DNA of 34,764 nt. Origin: an uncultured Candidatus Melainabacteria bacterium (GTDB lineage: Bacteria; Cyanobacteriota; Vampirovibrionia; Gastranaerophilales; Gastranaerophilaceae). The translations under genes and the position numbers were made by a program. Under the pieces are notes generated by a model. That model did not search any database and was not told the DNA's origin. It worked only from the letters and a program-made list of their open reading frames with translations. This document shows, piece by piece, positions 23,597 through 31,513 of this stretch. The stretch's first letter is position 1; each line of letters starts with the position of its first letter. The DNA is taken from positions 1-34,764 of the forward strand of contig CALBKW010000011.1 of NCBI GenBank assembly GCA_937895785.1, read 5' to 3'.

Positions 23597-24835
23597 ATGA
23601 AAAATAAATTTGATTTTGGGATAATAGGTTCAGGTCCAGCAGGCTTTACTGCAGCTCTTTTGGCAGCAGAAAAAGGCCTGAAGGTTGTACTTTTTGAAAA
23701 AGATAAAATCGGCGGAGTTTGCTTAAATAAAGGCTGTATTCCAACCAAAACAATTATGCACTCGGCAGAATTGTATAAAGACGTTAAAAATGCTGAAAGC
23801 ATTGGTATTGTTGCAAATGATGTAAAATTTGATTTCGCAAAAGTTATGGAGCGTAAAAACAAAGTTACAGATATGCTAAGAAATGCTTTAATAAAGAATT
23901 TGCAAGCAAAAGGTGTTCAAATTATTGAAGGTGAAGCAAAAGTTGTTGCTGAAAAAACAATTGAGTCAAACGGCGAAACTTATTTTTGCGAAAAAATAAT
24001 TATGGCAACAGGTTCAGAGCCAAAAGCTTTGCGTGGTTTAGGATACGACCACGAGTTTATTTTAAATTCAGATGATTTATTTGAAATGAAAGAAACTCCA
24101 AAAAGTGTTGTAATTATTGGTGCTGGTGCTGAAGGTATTGAATGGGCAAGAATTTTTAAAGACATAGATGTTGATGTAACTGTCGTTGAAGCGACAGGAA
24201 AAGTTCTTTCGATTGCAGATGATGAAGTTTCAAAATATGTTGAAAGAATGTTCAAAATGCGTAAAATCGGTTTGAAACTTTCTACAACGGTTGAAAAAAT
24301 TGAAAATAAGAAAGTTACACTTTCAAATGGCGAAGTTTTAGAACCTGATTTTGTACTTGTTGCAATCGGTAGAACTCCAAACAAACCCGAAGCAAACGGC
24401 AAAGTTATTCACTTGGGCGATGCTTGCGGACAATTAATGTTAGCAAATTTTGGAATGTATCAGGCGAGAGCTTTGATGTCAGAAATTCCTTTTGACAATG
24501 TGTTTATTCCAAGCGTAGTTTATGGTATTCCAGAAATTGCATGGATAGGTGCAAACGAACAAGATTTGCCAGCAGGAAGTTATCAAAAGAGTGTTTTACC
24601 TATTAGAACATTAGGAAAAGCTCATTGTGACAATGATATAGATGGTTTTATTAAGGTCTTGTCTTATGATAACAAAATTATAGGCGCTCATATTATCTCA
24701 AAAGAAGCGTCAGCAATGATTCACCAATTTGCAATTGCAATGCAAAACGAAATTTCAGTTGATGATTTAAAACAAGTTTGCTTTGCACATCCAACTTATT
24801 CAGAAGGAGTTTACGAAAGTATTTTAGCCCTATGA
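23597..24835 (+). CDS. lpdA: dihydrolipoyl dehydrogenase-like flavoprotein (compact)
   Basis: The FAD motif GSGPAG (11-16) and the redox disulfide GGVCLNKGCIPTK (Cys42, Cys47) are intact, as is the NAD motif IIGAGAEGIEWA. The catalytic His-Pro-Thr lies at about 398 in HPTYSEGVYESI. It oxidises protein-bound dihydrolipoamide to NADH in 2-oxoacid dehydrogenase or glycine cleavage complexes. At 412 aa it is shorter than the usual 460-475. The gap lies between GRTPN and the FAD-binding HLGDA segment, where the T-N-x-P-G-I-Y-A-x-G-D region is reduced. It overlaps lipA by 4 nt (ATGA). lipA next door supports a lipoyl-linked role rather than mercuric or glutathione reductase. Confidence 0.88.
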   Translation: MKNKFDFGIIGSGPAGFTAALLAAEKGLKVVLFEKDKIGGVCLNKGCIPTKTIMHSAELYKDVKNAESIGIVANDVKFDFAKVMERKNKVTDMLRNALIKNLQAKGVQIIEGEAKVVAEKTIESNGETYFCEKIIMATGSEPKALRGLGYDHEFILNSDDLFEMKETPKSVVIIGAGAEGIEWARIFKDIDVDVTVVEATGKVLSIADDEVSKYVERMFKMRKIGLKLSTTVEKIENKKVTLSNGEVLEPDFVLVAIGRTPNKPEANGKVIHLGDACGQLMLANFGMYQARALMSEIPFDNVFIPSVVYGIPEIAWIGANEQDLPAGSYQKSVLPIRTLGKAHCDNDIDGFIKVLSYDNKIIGAHIISKEASAMIHQFAIAMQNEISVDDLKQVCFAHPTYSEGVYESILAL

Positions 24836-25674
24836 AACGACTTCCAGATTATTTAAAACGACAAATAATTGACACAGAAAAAACAAAAAATGTAAGATCA
24901 ATTTTAAAACACAATTGTTTAAATACTGTTTGTGAAAACGCAAGATGCCCAAATAAAAACGAGTGCTATCAAAAGAATACGGCAACTTTTTTGATTATGG
25001 GCAATGTTTGCACACGCAATTGCCGTTATTGCAATATTGGTTGTGAAAGACCTGAACCGCTTGATACAGAGGAACCAAAACATTTGGCAAAAGCTGTAAG
25101 CGGATTAGGCTTAAAATATTCTGTAATCACATCTGTTACTCGCGATGATTTGCCTGATGGCGGTGCAAATCATTTTGCTCAAACTATTGAAGAAATTAGA
25201 AAAATCTCGCCTGATACAAAGATAGAAATTTTAACGCCAGATTTTAAAGGTGATAAAGAAGCTTTAAACACAATTATTAAAGCTCACCCAGATGTTTTTA
25301 ATCATAATATCGAAACTGTAGAATGTTTGTTTAAAACAGCCCGCCCACAAGGAAATTATAGACGTTCGTTAGAAGTTTTGAAATATATTAAAGAAAATAG
25401 TGACATTCCAACAAAATCAGGTATGATGGTTGGTTTAGGCGAAACTCAAGACGATATAAAGCTAACTCTTAATGATTTGCGCTCTGTTGGTTGTGATATT
25501 TTAACAATTGGGCAATACATTCAACCTTCTAAGCAACATCTTGACGTTGAAAAATATTACACAGAGGAAGAATTTGAAGATTTGAAGGAGCTAGCAAAGC
25601 AAGCAGGATTTGAAAAATATCAAGTAGCACCGCTTGTTCGTAGCTCTTATAATGCTTTCAAACTTTTTAATTAA
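24832..25674 (+). CDS. lipA: lipoyl synthase (radical SAM)
   Basis: The 280-aa enzyme inserts two sulfurs into octanoyl groups on lipoyl domains. The auxiliary cluster cysteines are Cys34, Cys39 and Cys45 (CENARCPNKNEC). The radical SAM cysteines are Cys60, Cys64 and Cys67 (CTRNCRYC). The C-terminal RSSYNA supplies the serine ligand of the auxiliary cluster. VITSVTRDDLPDGGANHFA is conserved. The start at 24832 overlaps the lpd stop (ATGA) and gives the expected N-terminus MKRLPDYLKR; an upstream ATG (24778) is not supported. It ends only 3 bp from the convergent trkH stop. Confidence 0.96.
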   Translation: MKRLPDYLKRQIIDTEKTKNVRSILKHNCLNTVCENARCPNKNECYQKNTATFLIMGNVCTRNCRYCNIGCERPEPLDTEEPKHLAKAVSGLGLKYSVITSVTRDDLPDGGANHFAQTIEEIRKISPDTKIEILTPDFKGDKEALNTIIKAHPDVFNHNIETVECLFKTARPQGNYRRSLEVLKYIKENSDIPTKSGMMVGLGETQDDIKLTLNDLRSVGCDILTIGQYIQPSKQHLDVEKYYTEEEFEDLKELAKQAGFEKYQVAPLVRSSYNAFKLFN

Positions 25675-25677
25675 TTT

Positions 25678-27147
25678 TTATTTTTTGAATACCCAATAGT
25701 CTTTGTTTAACAAGATTAAAAATGGGACTAATTCTAAACGACCGATTAACATATTAAACATAAATATTATTTTGGTTAAGTCGTGCAAGTTTTCAAAGTT
25801 GCCTGTAGGTCCAAGAGTGCTACCAAAAGCTGGACCGATAATACTTAAAGTTGAGAACGAACCTGTAAAACCAATTACAGCATTGTTTTCAATGAATGAA
25901 ACTGTAATTGAACTTATTGCCAAAATGGTTACATAGAAAATTACAAATCCAATGATTTGTGAGATAATTTCTGGTGCAACTGTTGCTCTATCAAGCTTGA
26001 TAGTTATAACTGCGTTTGGGTGCAAAAACTTTATAATTTCTCTTTTTAAATATTTGAATACGATTAACGCTCTCATAATCTTGATACCACCACCAGTAGA
26101 ACCAGCAGAAGAACCAACCAAAATTGCGATTAATAAAATTATTTGGGCAGATATATCCCAATATGTGTAATCACTGCAGGCAAAGCCTGTTGATGTCATT
26201 AAACTTACAACTGTGAAAACGATATTTGTCAAATTGATGAATGAAAATTCGTTCGATGTGTTCCAAAAAAATAAAGCGATTAGAGCTGATACAACTAGAA
26301 TTATTCCGATATAAGTTCTAAATTCTTCGTTATGAAAAATCATTTTCCACTTGAATTGTGTAATGACTCTATAAACAAGTGCTAAGTTGCAACCTGATAA
26401 AAACATAAACACAATTACAATCCAAGTTATAGGTAATGAGTGATATCCAGCGATTGAAAATTCGTTAGGTGACATACCACCAGATGAAATTGTTGAAAAT
26501 GCATTGCAAACGGCATCAAACAAAGGCATCTTGAAGTATACCAACAATCCGATTTCAATTAAAGTTAAAACAATGTATAATCCCCACAATGCAATGGCAG
26601 TGTTTTTAATACGGGGGGTTAACTTGTCCTCTGTTGGTCCAGGGGCTTCAGCAAAAAACATTTGACGACCTGCAATCGCGAATTGAGGTAAAATTGCAAT
26701 AAATAAAAGGATAATTCCCATACCACCTAACCATTGTGTGAACGAACGCCAGAAGAATAGCGTATGTGGGTAGTTGTAATGAGTTAAAATTGTTGCGCCT
26801 GTTGTTGTAATTCCTGAAATTCCTTCAAAGAAGGAATCGATTATTCCAAAATTAAAAAACAAGTACGGAACGCTTGCTATAACAGCAAATATTAACCAAG
26901 ATAAAAGAACTGTTGCAAGTCCTTCTGACTTTTTAATATCTGTCATTTTTTTATCTTTAGTCAAAAAGTGGTTTACTATAAGTTTAAAAAATCCGCCTAA
27001 AAGCATTGCCCCAATGCCTGTTGCGACGAATGGTAAAATGCAATTTGTTTCACCATAAATTAAAGCAACGATTGCGGGCAATAAAGTTACAAGTCCGATA
27101 CAGATAAAAACGAATGATACAGCATTAAATAGGTAACTTAATCTCAT
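25678..27147 (-). CDS. trkH: potassium uptake channel subunit TrkH
   Basis: The 489-aa multi-pass membrane protein shows the four pore-loop repeats of the Trk/Ktr/HKT family: GITTTGATI, SSGGMSPN, TSTGFACSD and a fourth near IGPAFGSTLGPTGNF. WLGGMGIILLFIAILP and GSSAGSTGGGIKIMRALIVF are hallmark segments. It moves K+ (with Na+ or H+ coupling in some members). trkA lies directly upstream with a 1-nt gap, and its last codons hold the AGGTAGGA ribosome site, so the two are translationally linked. The 3' end faces lipA with no visible terminator. Confidence 0.95.
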   Translation of the reverse strand: MRLSYLFNAVSFVFICIGLVTLLPAIVALIYGETNCILPFVATGIGAMLLGGFFKLIVNHFLTKDKKMTDIKKSEGLATVLLSWLIFAVIASVPYLFFNFGIIDSFFEGISGITTTGATILTHYNYPHTLFFWRSFTQWLGGMGIILLFIAILPQFAIAGRQMFFAEAPGPTEDKLTPRIKNTAIALWGLYIVLTLIEIGLLVYFKMPLFDAVCNAFSTISSGGMSPNEFSIAGYHSLPITWIVIVFMFLSGCNLALVYRVITQFKWKMIFHNEEFRTYIGIILVVSALIALFFWNTSNEFSFINLTNIVFTVVSLMTSTGFACSDYTYWDISAQIILLIAILVGSSAGSTGGGIKIMRALIVFKYLKREIIKFLHPNAVITIKLDRATVAPEIISQIIGFVIFYVTILAISSITVSFIENNAVIGFTGSFSTLSIIGPAFGSTLGPTGNFENLHDLTKIIFMFNMLIGRLELVPFLILLNKDYWVFKK

Positions 27148-27148
27148 A

Positions 27149-28489
27149 TTATCCTACCTTAAAAAAGTCCTTAATCTTTTGAGCATCTTCGTTTTTAGTG
27201 AAAATTAAAATATCATCACCAGCCATAATTAAAGTGTCGCCTTTTGGAATTATAACTCTATTTTTACGGTTAACCATACCAATCACGGCACGAGTAGGAA
27301 GTTTTAGTTCCATAAGTTTTTTTGTTTCAAAGTTTTCAGGAATTTCAATATCCAAAACTTCAGCTTTACCTTGTTCTACAGTTGCTAAAATACCAATATT
27401 TGTTTCACTAAATTCGTTTTTAATTTCGTGAAGTGCTGCAAACTTTGTAGAAACGGCAATATCAATACCAACTTGTTCAAATAACGGAATATTTAAGAAC
27501 TTTGTAACTCTTGCAACAACACGTTTTACGCCAAGTTGCTTAGCCAAAAGTGAACATAGCAAATTCTTTTCGTCGTTGTTAGTAACGCTGATTAAAACGT
27601 CTGAATCCCCGATATCTTCTTCGTTTAGAAGTTCCAAGTTGGTTCCGTCACCGTTTATGATTAACGTATTCGTTAATGTTTCTGATAAAAATTCACAACG
27701 TTCTTCGTTTTTTTCAATAATTTTAACCTTCATTTTTAAGGTTTCTAAATCACGGGCAAGCATTAAACCAACATTGCCACCACCAATGATAGTAACAGTT
27801 TTGGTTGAATTTTTTTCGTGGAAGAATTTACCAGCTAAAATATCTAAAGAGTGTGAGGAACCCATAAATATTGCTTTATCGCCTTCTTGTAAAACAGTTT
27901 CACCATAAGGGATAGAAAGTTCGCCCTCACGAGTTAAGCCTACAATAAGTGTTTCAGCAGGGAAACCACAATCTTTTACTTTTTTATCAACAAGAACAGA
28001 GTGTTCTTCAAGTTTGTATTCTAAAAGTTTGGCTTTACCGTTTGCAAAATTTTCTACGTCTAATGCCTTTGCAACCGTAACAATTCTGAAAATTTCTTTT
28101 GTTAAAAGTTCTTCTGGCCAAATGATTGAATCAATTGCAAATGTTGATAATCCGTCTGTATCTTTTAATGCAAGAAATGATTTTTTGTATTCTTCGTGGT
28201 TTACAAAGCAAATTGTTTTTACACCAGACATTTTCTTTGCAATTCCACAAGCAACGATGTTTGCATCATCAAGGTTTGTACAAGCAATGAAAACATCAGC
28301 TTGAGCAATTCCAGCTCTGCGTAAAATATCAACATCAGCGGCTGTACCGTTTATAAAACTTATATCTAATTTGTCAAAATCATCAGACTTGTTTGTTTCG
28401 TTATCAATTACAATAACGTCGTTTTGTTGATAAAACTCGTTTGCAATCAAATATCCAAATTCACTTGCGCCATAAATAATAATTTTCAT
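27149..28489 (-). CDS. trkA: potassium uptake regulatory subunit TrkA
   Basis: The 446-aa protein has two RCK units, each with a Rossmann fold and a TrkA-C domain. The first opens MKIIIYGASEFGYLIANEFY, and the second VTIIGGGNVGLMLARDLETL. TrkA-C parts end in GDKAIFMGS and GDDILIFTK. It binds NAD(H) or nucleotides and gates TrkH at the inner face of the membrane. The frame runs back to 28627, but that extension is unlike TrkA. The ATG at 28489 gives the proper N-terminus. A TATATT hexamer ends 6 nt before it and no SD is visible, so this operon transcript is probably leaderless. Confidence 0.95.
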   Translation of the reverse strand: MKIIIYGASEFGYLIANEFYQQNDVIVIDNETNKSDDFDKLDISFINGTAADVDILRRAGIAQADVFIACTNLDDANIVACGIAKKMSGVKTICFVNHEEYKKSFLALKDTDGLSTFAIDSIIWPEELLTKEIFRIVTVAKALDVENFANGKAKLLEYKLEEHSVLVDKKVKDCGFPAETLIVGLTREGELSIPYGETVLQEGDKAIFMGSSHSLDILAGKFFHEKNSTKTVTIIGGGNVGLMLARDLETLKMKVKIIEKNEERCEFLSETLTNTLIINGDGTNLELLNEEDIGDSDVLISVTNNDEKNLLCSLLAKQLGVKRVVARVTKFLNIPLFEQVGIDIAVSTKFAALHEIKNEFSETNIGILATVEQGKAEVLDIEIPENFETKKLMELKLPTRAVIGMVNRKNRVIIPKGDTLIMAGDDILIFTKNEDAQKIKDFFKVG

Positions 28490-28495
28490 ACGGTG

Positions 28496-28501
28496 AATAT
28501 A
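28496..28501 (-). promoter_or_regulatory. -10 of the trkA-trkH operon, 6 nt before the trkA ATG
   Basis: The minus strand reads TATATT here, 6 nt before the ATG, with a weak -35 (TTTATT at 28519-28524) 17 nt further upstream. No SD is present. Confidence 0.45.
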
Positions 28502-28653
28502 CAGCAAACATGTTAAAAAATAAACCCATAAAGATTTTTTGTGAAATGAGAATTGAATGATAGAAAGTTTTGATGTTTGAAATAAATTTTTGCTAAACTT
28601 ATAACCCTCAAATCCTCTAAAACTCATGCTTGAATTTTAACTTTTTTATGTGA

Positions 28654-28662
28654 TGATATAAT
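28654..28662 (+). promoter_or_regulatory. extended -10 promoter for fusA
   Basis: TGA followed by TATAAT (28657-28662). The transcript would start near 28669 and have a leader of about 55 nt with an AAGGAA site before the ATG at 28724. Confidence 0.55.
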
Positions 28663-28723
28663 TAAGGCTAATTATTAAATAGCAAAGTACAATATTATAA
28701 AAAGATGAAAAGGAATTAAAGAA

Positions 28724-30829
28724 ATGCCAAGAAAGACACCTTTAGAAAAAATCAGAAACATTGGTATTGCAGCCCACATCGATGCTGGTAAAACAACTAC
28801 AACAGAACGTATTTTGTTTTACACAGGTAAAACTCACAAAATTGGTGAAGTTCACGATGGTGCAGCAGTAACAGACTTTATGGATCAAGAACGTGAACGT
28901 GGTATCACAATCCAATCAGCAGCCGTAACAGCAGCTTGGAAAGGACACCAAATTAACGTAATCGACACACCAGGCCACGTTGACTTTACAGTCGAAGTAG
29001 AACGTTCATTACGTGTATTGGACGGTGTAGTTGCAGTATTCTGCGCAGTAGGTGGTGTACAATCACAATCTGAAACAGTTTGGAGACAAGCTAACCGTTA
29101 CGAAGTTCCTCGTATGGTATTTGTTAACAAAATGGATAGAACAGGTGCTGATTTCTACCGTGTATTAAACCAAATCAGAGATAGATTAAGAGCTAATGCT
29201 TATGCAATTCAATTACCAATCGGTGCTGAAGATAAAATGCAAGGTATCATTGACTTGATGGAGATGAAAGCTGAAATCTACAGAGATGATTTAGGTAAAC
29301 AAATCGATATCTTTGATGTTGATACATGTGATGAAATTCCTCAAGAATTAAAAGATAAAGCTCACCAATACAGAGATGAAATGGTTGAAGCTATCGCTGG
29401 TGAAGACGATGCATTAATGGAAAAATACTTTGAAGATCCAGCATCAATCACAGTTCCAGAATTAAAAGCTGCATTAAGAAAAGCAGTTTGCGATAACAAA
29501 ATCGTTCCTGTAACTTGTGGTACAGCATTCAAAAACAAAGGTGTTCAAATGTTATTGGACAACGTAGTTGACTATATGCCATCTCCAGTAGATGTAAAAG
29601 CTATCGAAGGTGAATTAGAAGACGGTACAAAAGTTGAAAGACACTCTTCTGATACAGAACCATTCGCAGCTTTATCATTCAAAGTTATGACTGACCCATT
29701 CGTAGGTCGTTTAACATTCTTACGTGTATATTCAGGCGTAATCACTTCAGGTTCTTATGTATTAAACGCTACAAACGGCAAAAAAGAACGTATCTCTCGT
29801 TTAGTTCGTATGTACGCTGACCAAAGACTTGAAGAACAAGAAGTTTACGCAGGTGATATCTGTGCAGCAGTAGGTTTGAAAGATACAACAACAGGTGATA
29901 CATTATGTGATGAAAAAGCACCTATCATCTTAGAAAAAATGGTATTCCCAGAACCTGTAATTTCTGTTGCTATTGAACCAAAAACAAAAGCTGACCAAGA
30001 AAAAATGGGTATTGCTCTTCAAAAACTTGCTGAAGAAGATCCATCATTCCAAGTTAAAACAGACCAAGAAACAGGTCAAACAATTATCTCTGGTATGGGC
30101 GAACTTCACTTAGACATCATCGTTGACCGTCTATTAAGAGAATTCCACGTAGATGCTAACGTTGGTAAACCACAAGTTGCATACAGAGAAACAATCAGAG
30201 GTACAGCTGATCAAGAATCTAAATTCCAAAGACAATCAGGTGGTAAAGGTCAATACGGTCACGTTAAAATTAAAATCTCTCCAGCTGAAGAAAATGCAGG
30301 TTTTGTATTTGAAAACAAAATTGTCGGTGGTGCTATTCCTAAAGAATACATCGAACCAGCAAGAAAAGGTATGGAAGAAGCTCTTGAAGGCGGTATCTTA
30401 GCTGGATTCCCAATGATTGACGTTAAAGTTGAACTTTACGATGGTTCTTACCACGAAGTTGACTCTTCAGAAATGGCATTTAAAATCGCTGGTTCTATGG
30501 CTATCAAAGACGGTGTTAAAAAAGCACAACCTTGCGTACTTGAACCAATGATGAAGGTTGAAATCGAAATTCCTGATGAATACACTGGTAACATCATCGG
30601 TGATATCGCAAAACGTCGTGGACGTGTTGAAGGTCAAGAACCTGTTGGTAACACAGGTAACGTAATCGTTAGAGCAACAGTTCCTCTAGCTAATATGTTC
30701 GGTTATGCAACAGACTTACGTTCTAACACTCAAGGTCGTGGTACATTCTCTATGGAATTTAAATGCTACGAACAAGTACCTAGAAACGTTGAAGAAGAAA
30801 TTATCGCAAAATCTGGCGCTAAAGCATAG
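28724..30829 (+). CDS. fusA: elongation factor G
   Basis: This full-length EF-G (701 aa) catalyses GTP-driven ribosomal translocation. The G domain shows AHIDAGKTTTTERIL (from residue 17), RGITIQ, DTPGHVDF and NKMDR. Domain II follows (PFAALSFKVMTDPFVGRLTF). Domain IV carries RETIRG and GGKGQYGHVKI, and the end is RSNTQGRGTFSMEF. The gene stands alone here, not in the common rpsL-rpsG-fusA-tuf order. An AAGGAA before the ATG supports the start. A strong hairpin terminates it. Confidence 0.98.
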   Translation: MPRKTPLEKIRNIGIAAHIDAGKTTTTERILFYTGKTHKIGEVHDGAAVTDFMDQERERGITIQSAAVTAAWKGHQINVIDTPGHVDFTVEVERSLRVLDGVVAVFCAVGGVQSQSETVWRQANRYEVPRMVFVNKMDRTGADFYRVLNQIRDRLRANAYAIQLPIGAEDKMQGIIDLMEMKAEIYRDDLGKQIDIFDVDTCDEIPQELKDKAHQYRDEMVEAIAGEDDALMEKYFEDPASITVPELKAALRKAVCDNKIVPVTCGTAFKNKGVQMLLDNVVDYMPSPVDVKAIEGELEDGTKVERHSSDTEPFAALSFKVMTDPFVGRLTFLRVYSGVITSGSYVLNATNGKKERISRLVRMYADQRLEEQEVYAGDICAAVGLKDTTTGDTLCDEKAPIILEKMVFPEPVISVAIEPKTKADQEKMGIALQKLAEEDPSFQVKTDQETGQTIISGMGELHLDIIVDRLLREFHVDANVGKPQVAYRETIRGTADQESKFQRQSGGKGQYGHVKIKISPAEENAGFVFENKIVGGAIPKEYIEPARKGMEEALEGGILAGFPMIDVKVELYDGSYHEVDSSEMAFKIAGSMAIKDGVKKAQPCVLEPMMKVEIEIPDEYTGNIIGDIAKRRGRVEGQEPVGNTGNVIVRATVPLANMFGYATDLRSNTQGRGTFSMEFKCYEQVPRNVEEEIIAKSGAKA

Positions 30830-30854
30830 TTTAGATTCTGATAATATAAATCTT

Positions 30855-30890
30855 AAAGAGGCGGTGAGCGAAGCTCACCGCCTCTTTTAT
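30855..30890 (+). terminator. intrinsic terminator of fusA
   Basis: Fifteen-bp arms AAAGAGGCGGTGAGC (30855-30869) and its complement (30873-30887) flank a GAA loop, followed by T. Confidence 0.9.
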
Positions 30891-30993
30891 AGAAGCCTTT
30901 AAGTCAATAAGGGTTAAGTGAAGAAGTCAAATGATTATTAAATTGTCATTTTTATTATAAATGACTTATTGTCTTATAGCTTAAATTCAAAAT

Positions 30994-31023
30994 AGTCGCG
31001 CGGTTGGTATCAACCGCGCGACT
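30994..31023. terminator. GC-rich hairpin in the fusA / secreted-protein gap
   Basis: Arms AGTCGCGCGGTTG (30994-31006) and its complement (31011-31023) flank GTAT. It is strikingly GC-rich for this AT-rich region. On the minus strand it is followed by ATTTTG, so it may be a second terminator for the gene at 31104. It lies beyond the fusA terminator. Confidence 0.6.
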
Positions 31024-31065
31024 TCACCATTTGTGATTTGTTGGATTTTAAAATTTTTTTTGAAA

Positions 31066-31096
31066 GTTGTGTGTCAGAGATATTCCGACACACAAC
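31066..31096 (-). terminator. hairpin at the 3' end of the secreted Lys/Ala-rich gene
   Basis: Ten-bp arms GTTGTGTGTC (31066-31075) and GACACACAAC (31087-31096) flank an 11-nt loop. It starts about 8 nt after the stop codon of the gene at 31104. There is no clean T-run, so the terminator role is tentative. Confidence 0.5.
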
Positions 31097-31103
31097 AATT
31101 AAA

Positions 31104-31430
31104 CTATTTAAGTTTAACTTTTACAGCGCTTTTTGAGTTAACTTTTTGGTCTAACTTTTGGTTAGCCTTGTTTTTAGCTGCTGCTTTTGCGTTAGCCTTA
31201 GCTTGTGCTTTTGCTTGGGGAGCATTAGCTTTTGCGTTTTTAACATCAGCTTTCGCTTTGTCGGCTTTCGCTTTGTTTGCTTGAGCTTTTTTCACTGCTG
31301 CATCAGTTTTTGGTGTAGCTTTAGTAACTGTAACTTTAGTTCCGCCTACATTTTTAGTAACTGTTGCTGCAAATGAAGCTGAAGATAATGCCACTGTAAG
31401 TGCGCATGCGATAATTAATGCTTTTTTCAT
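31104..31430 (-). CDS. small secreted Lys/Ala-rich (polycationic) protein
   Basis: The 108-aa protein has a classical signal peptide (MKKALIIACALTVALSSASF, then A|ATVTK). The mature part is strongly basic and built of short Ala/Lys/Asn/Gln/Asp motifs, such as KKAQANKAKADKAKADVKNA and AKAQAKANAKAAAKNKA. It has no cysteine, no acidic cluster and no domain I recognise. The composition resembles histone-like or coiled, polymer-binding tails. It might bind peptidoglycan, LPS or DNA outside the inner membrane, but that is speculation. AGGAG before the ATG at 31430 decides the start; the frame continues to an ATG at 31451 without support. It has its own promoter and diverges from tagA. Confidence 0.72.
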   Translation of the reverse strand: MKKALIIACALTVALSSASFAATVTKNVGGTKVTVTKATPKTDAAVKKAQANKAKADKAKADVKNAKANAPQAKAQAKANAKAAAKNKANQKLDQKVNSKSAVKVKLK

Positions 31431-31462
31431 AATTAATCTCCTTTCTCTCAAGTACTTATAAG

Positions 31463-31491
31463 AATATAAAACTAAAATATTTTATTTTCAA
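31463..31491 (-). promoter_or_regulatory. promoter of the secreted Lys/Ala-rich gene
   Basis: On the minus strand TTGAAA (31486-31491) and TATATT (31463-31468) are 17 nt apart. The start would be near 31456, with a 26-nt leader containing AGGAG. It is back-to-back with the tagA promoter. Confidence 0.6.
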
Positions 31492-31498
31492 GTATTTT

Positions 31499-31507
31499 TG
31501 ATATAAT
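31499..31507 (+). promoter_or_regulatory. extended -10 promoter of tagA/wecG, 6 nt before its ATG
   Basis: TGA then TATAAT (31502-31507). It ends 6 nt before the ATG at 31514, without an SD. Confidence 0.55.
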
Positions 31508-31513
31508 GTTACT

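Noticed and set aside
23980..24402. Minus-strand frame antisense to lpdA
   Set aside because: Low-complexity Ser/Thr-rich shadow of lpdA codons; lpdA has strong motifs in the other frame.
27576..27908. Plus-strand frame antisense to trkA
   Set aside because: Shadow frame; trkA is well conserved on the minus strand.
28490..28627. Longer TrkA start at 28627
   Set aside because: The added residues are unlike TrkA; the Rossmann fold begins at 28489 directly.
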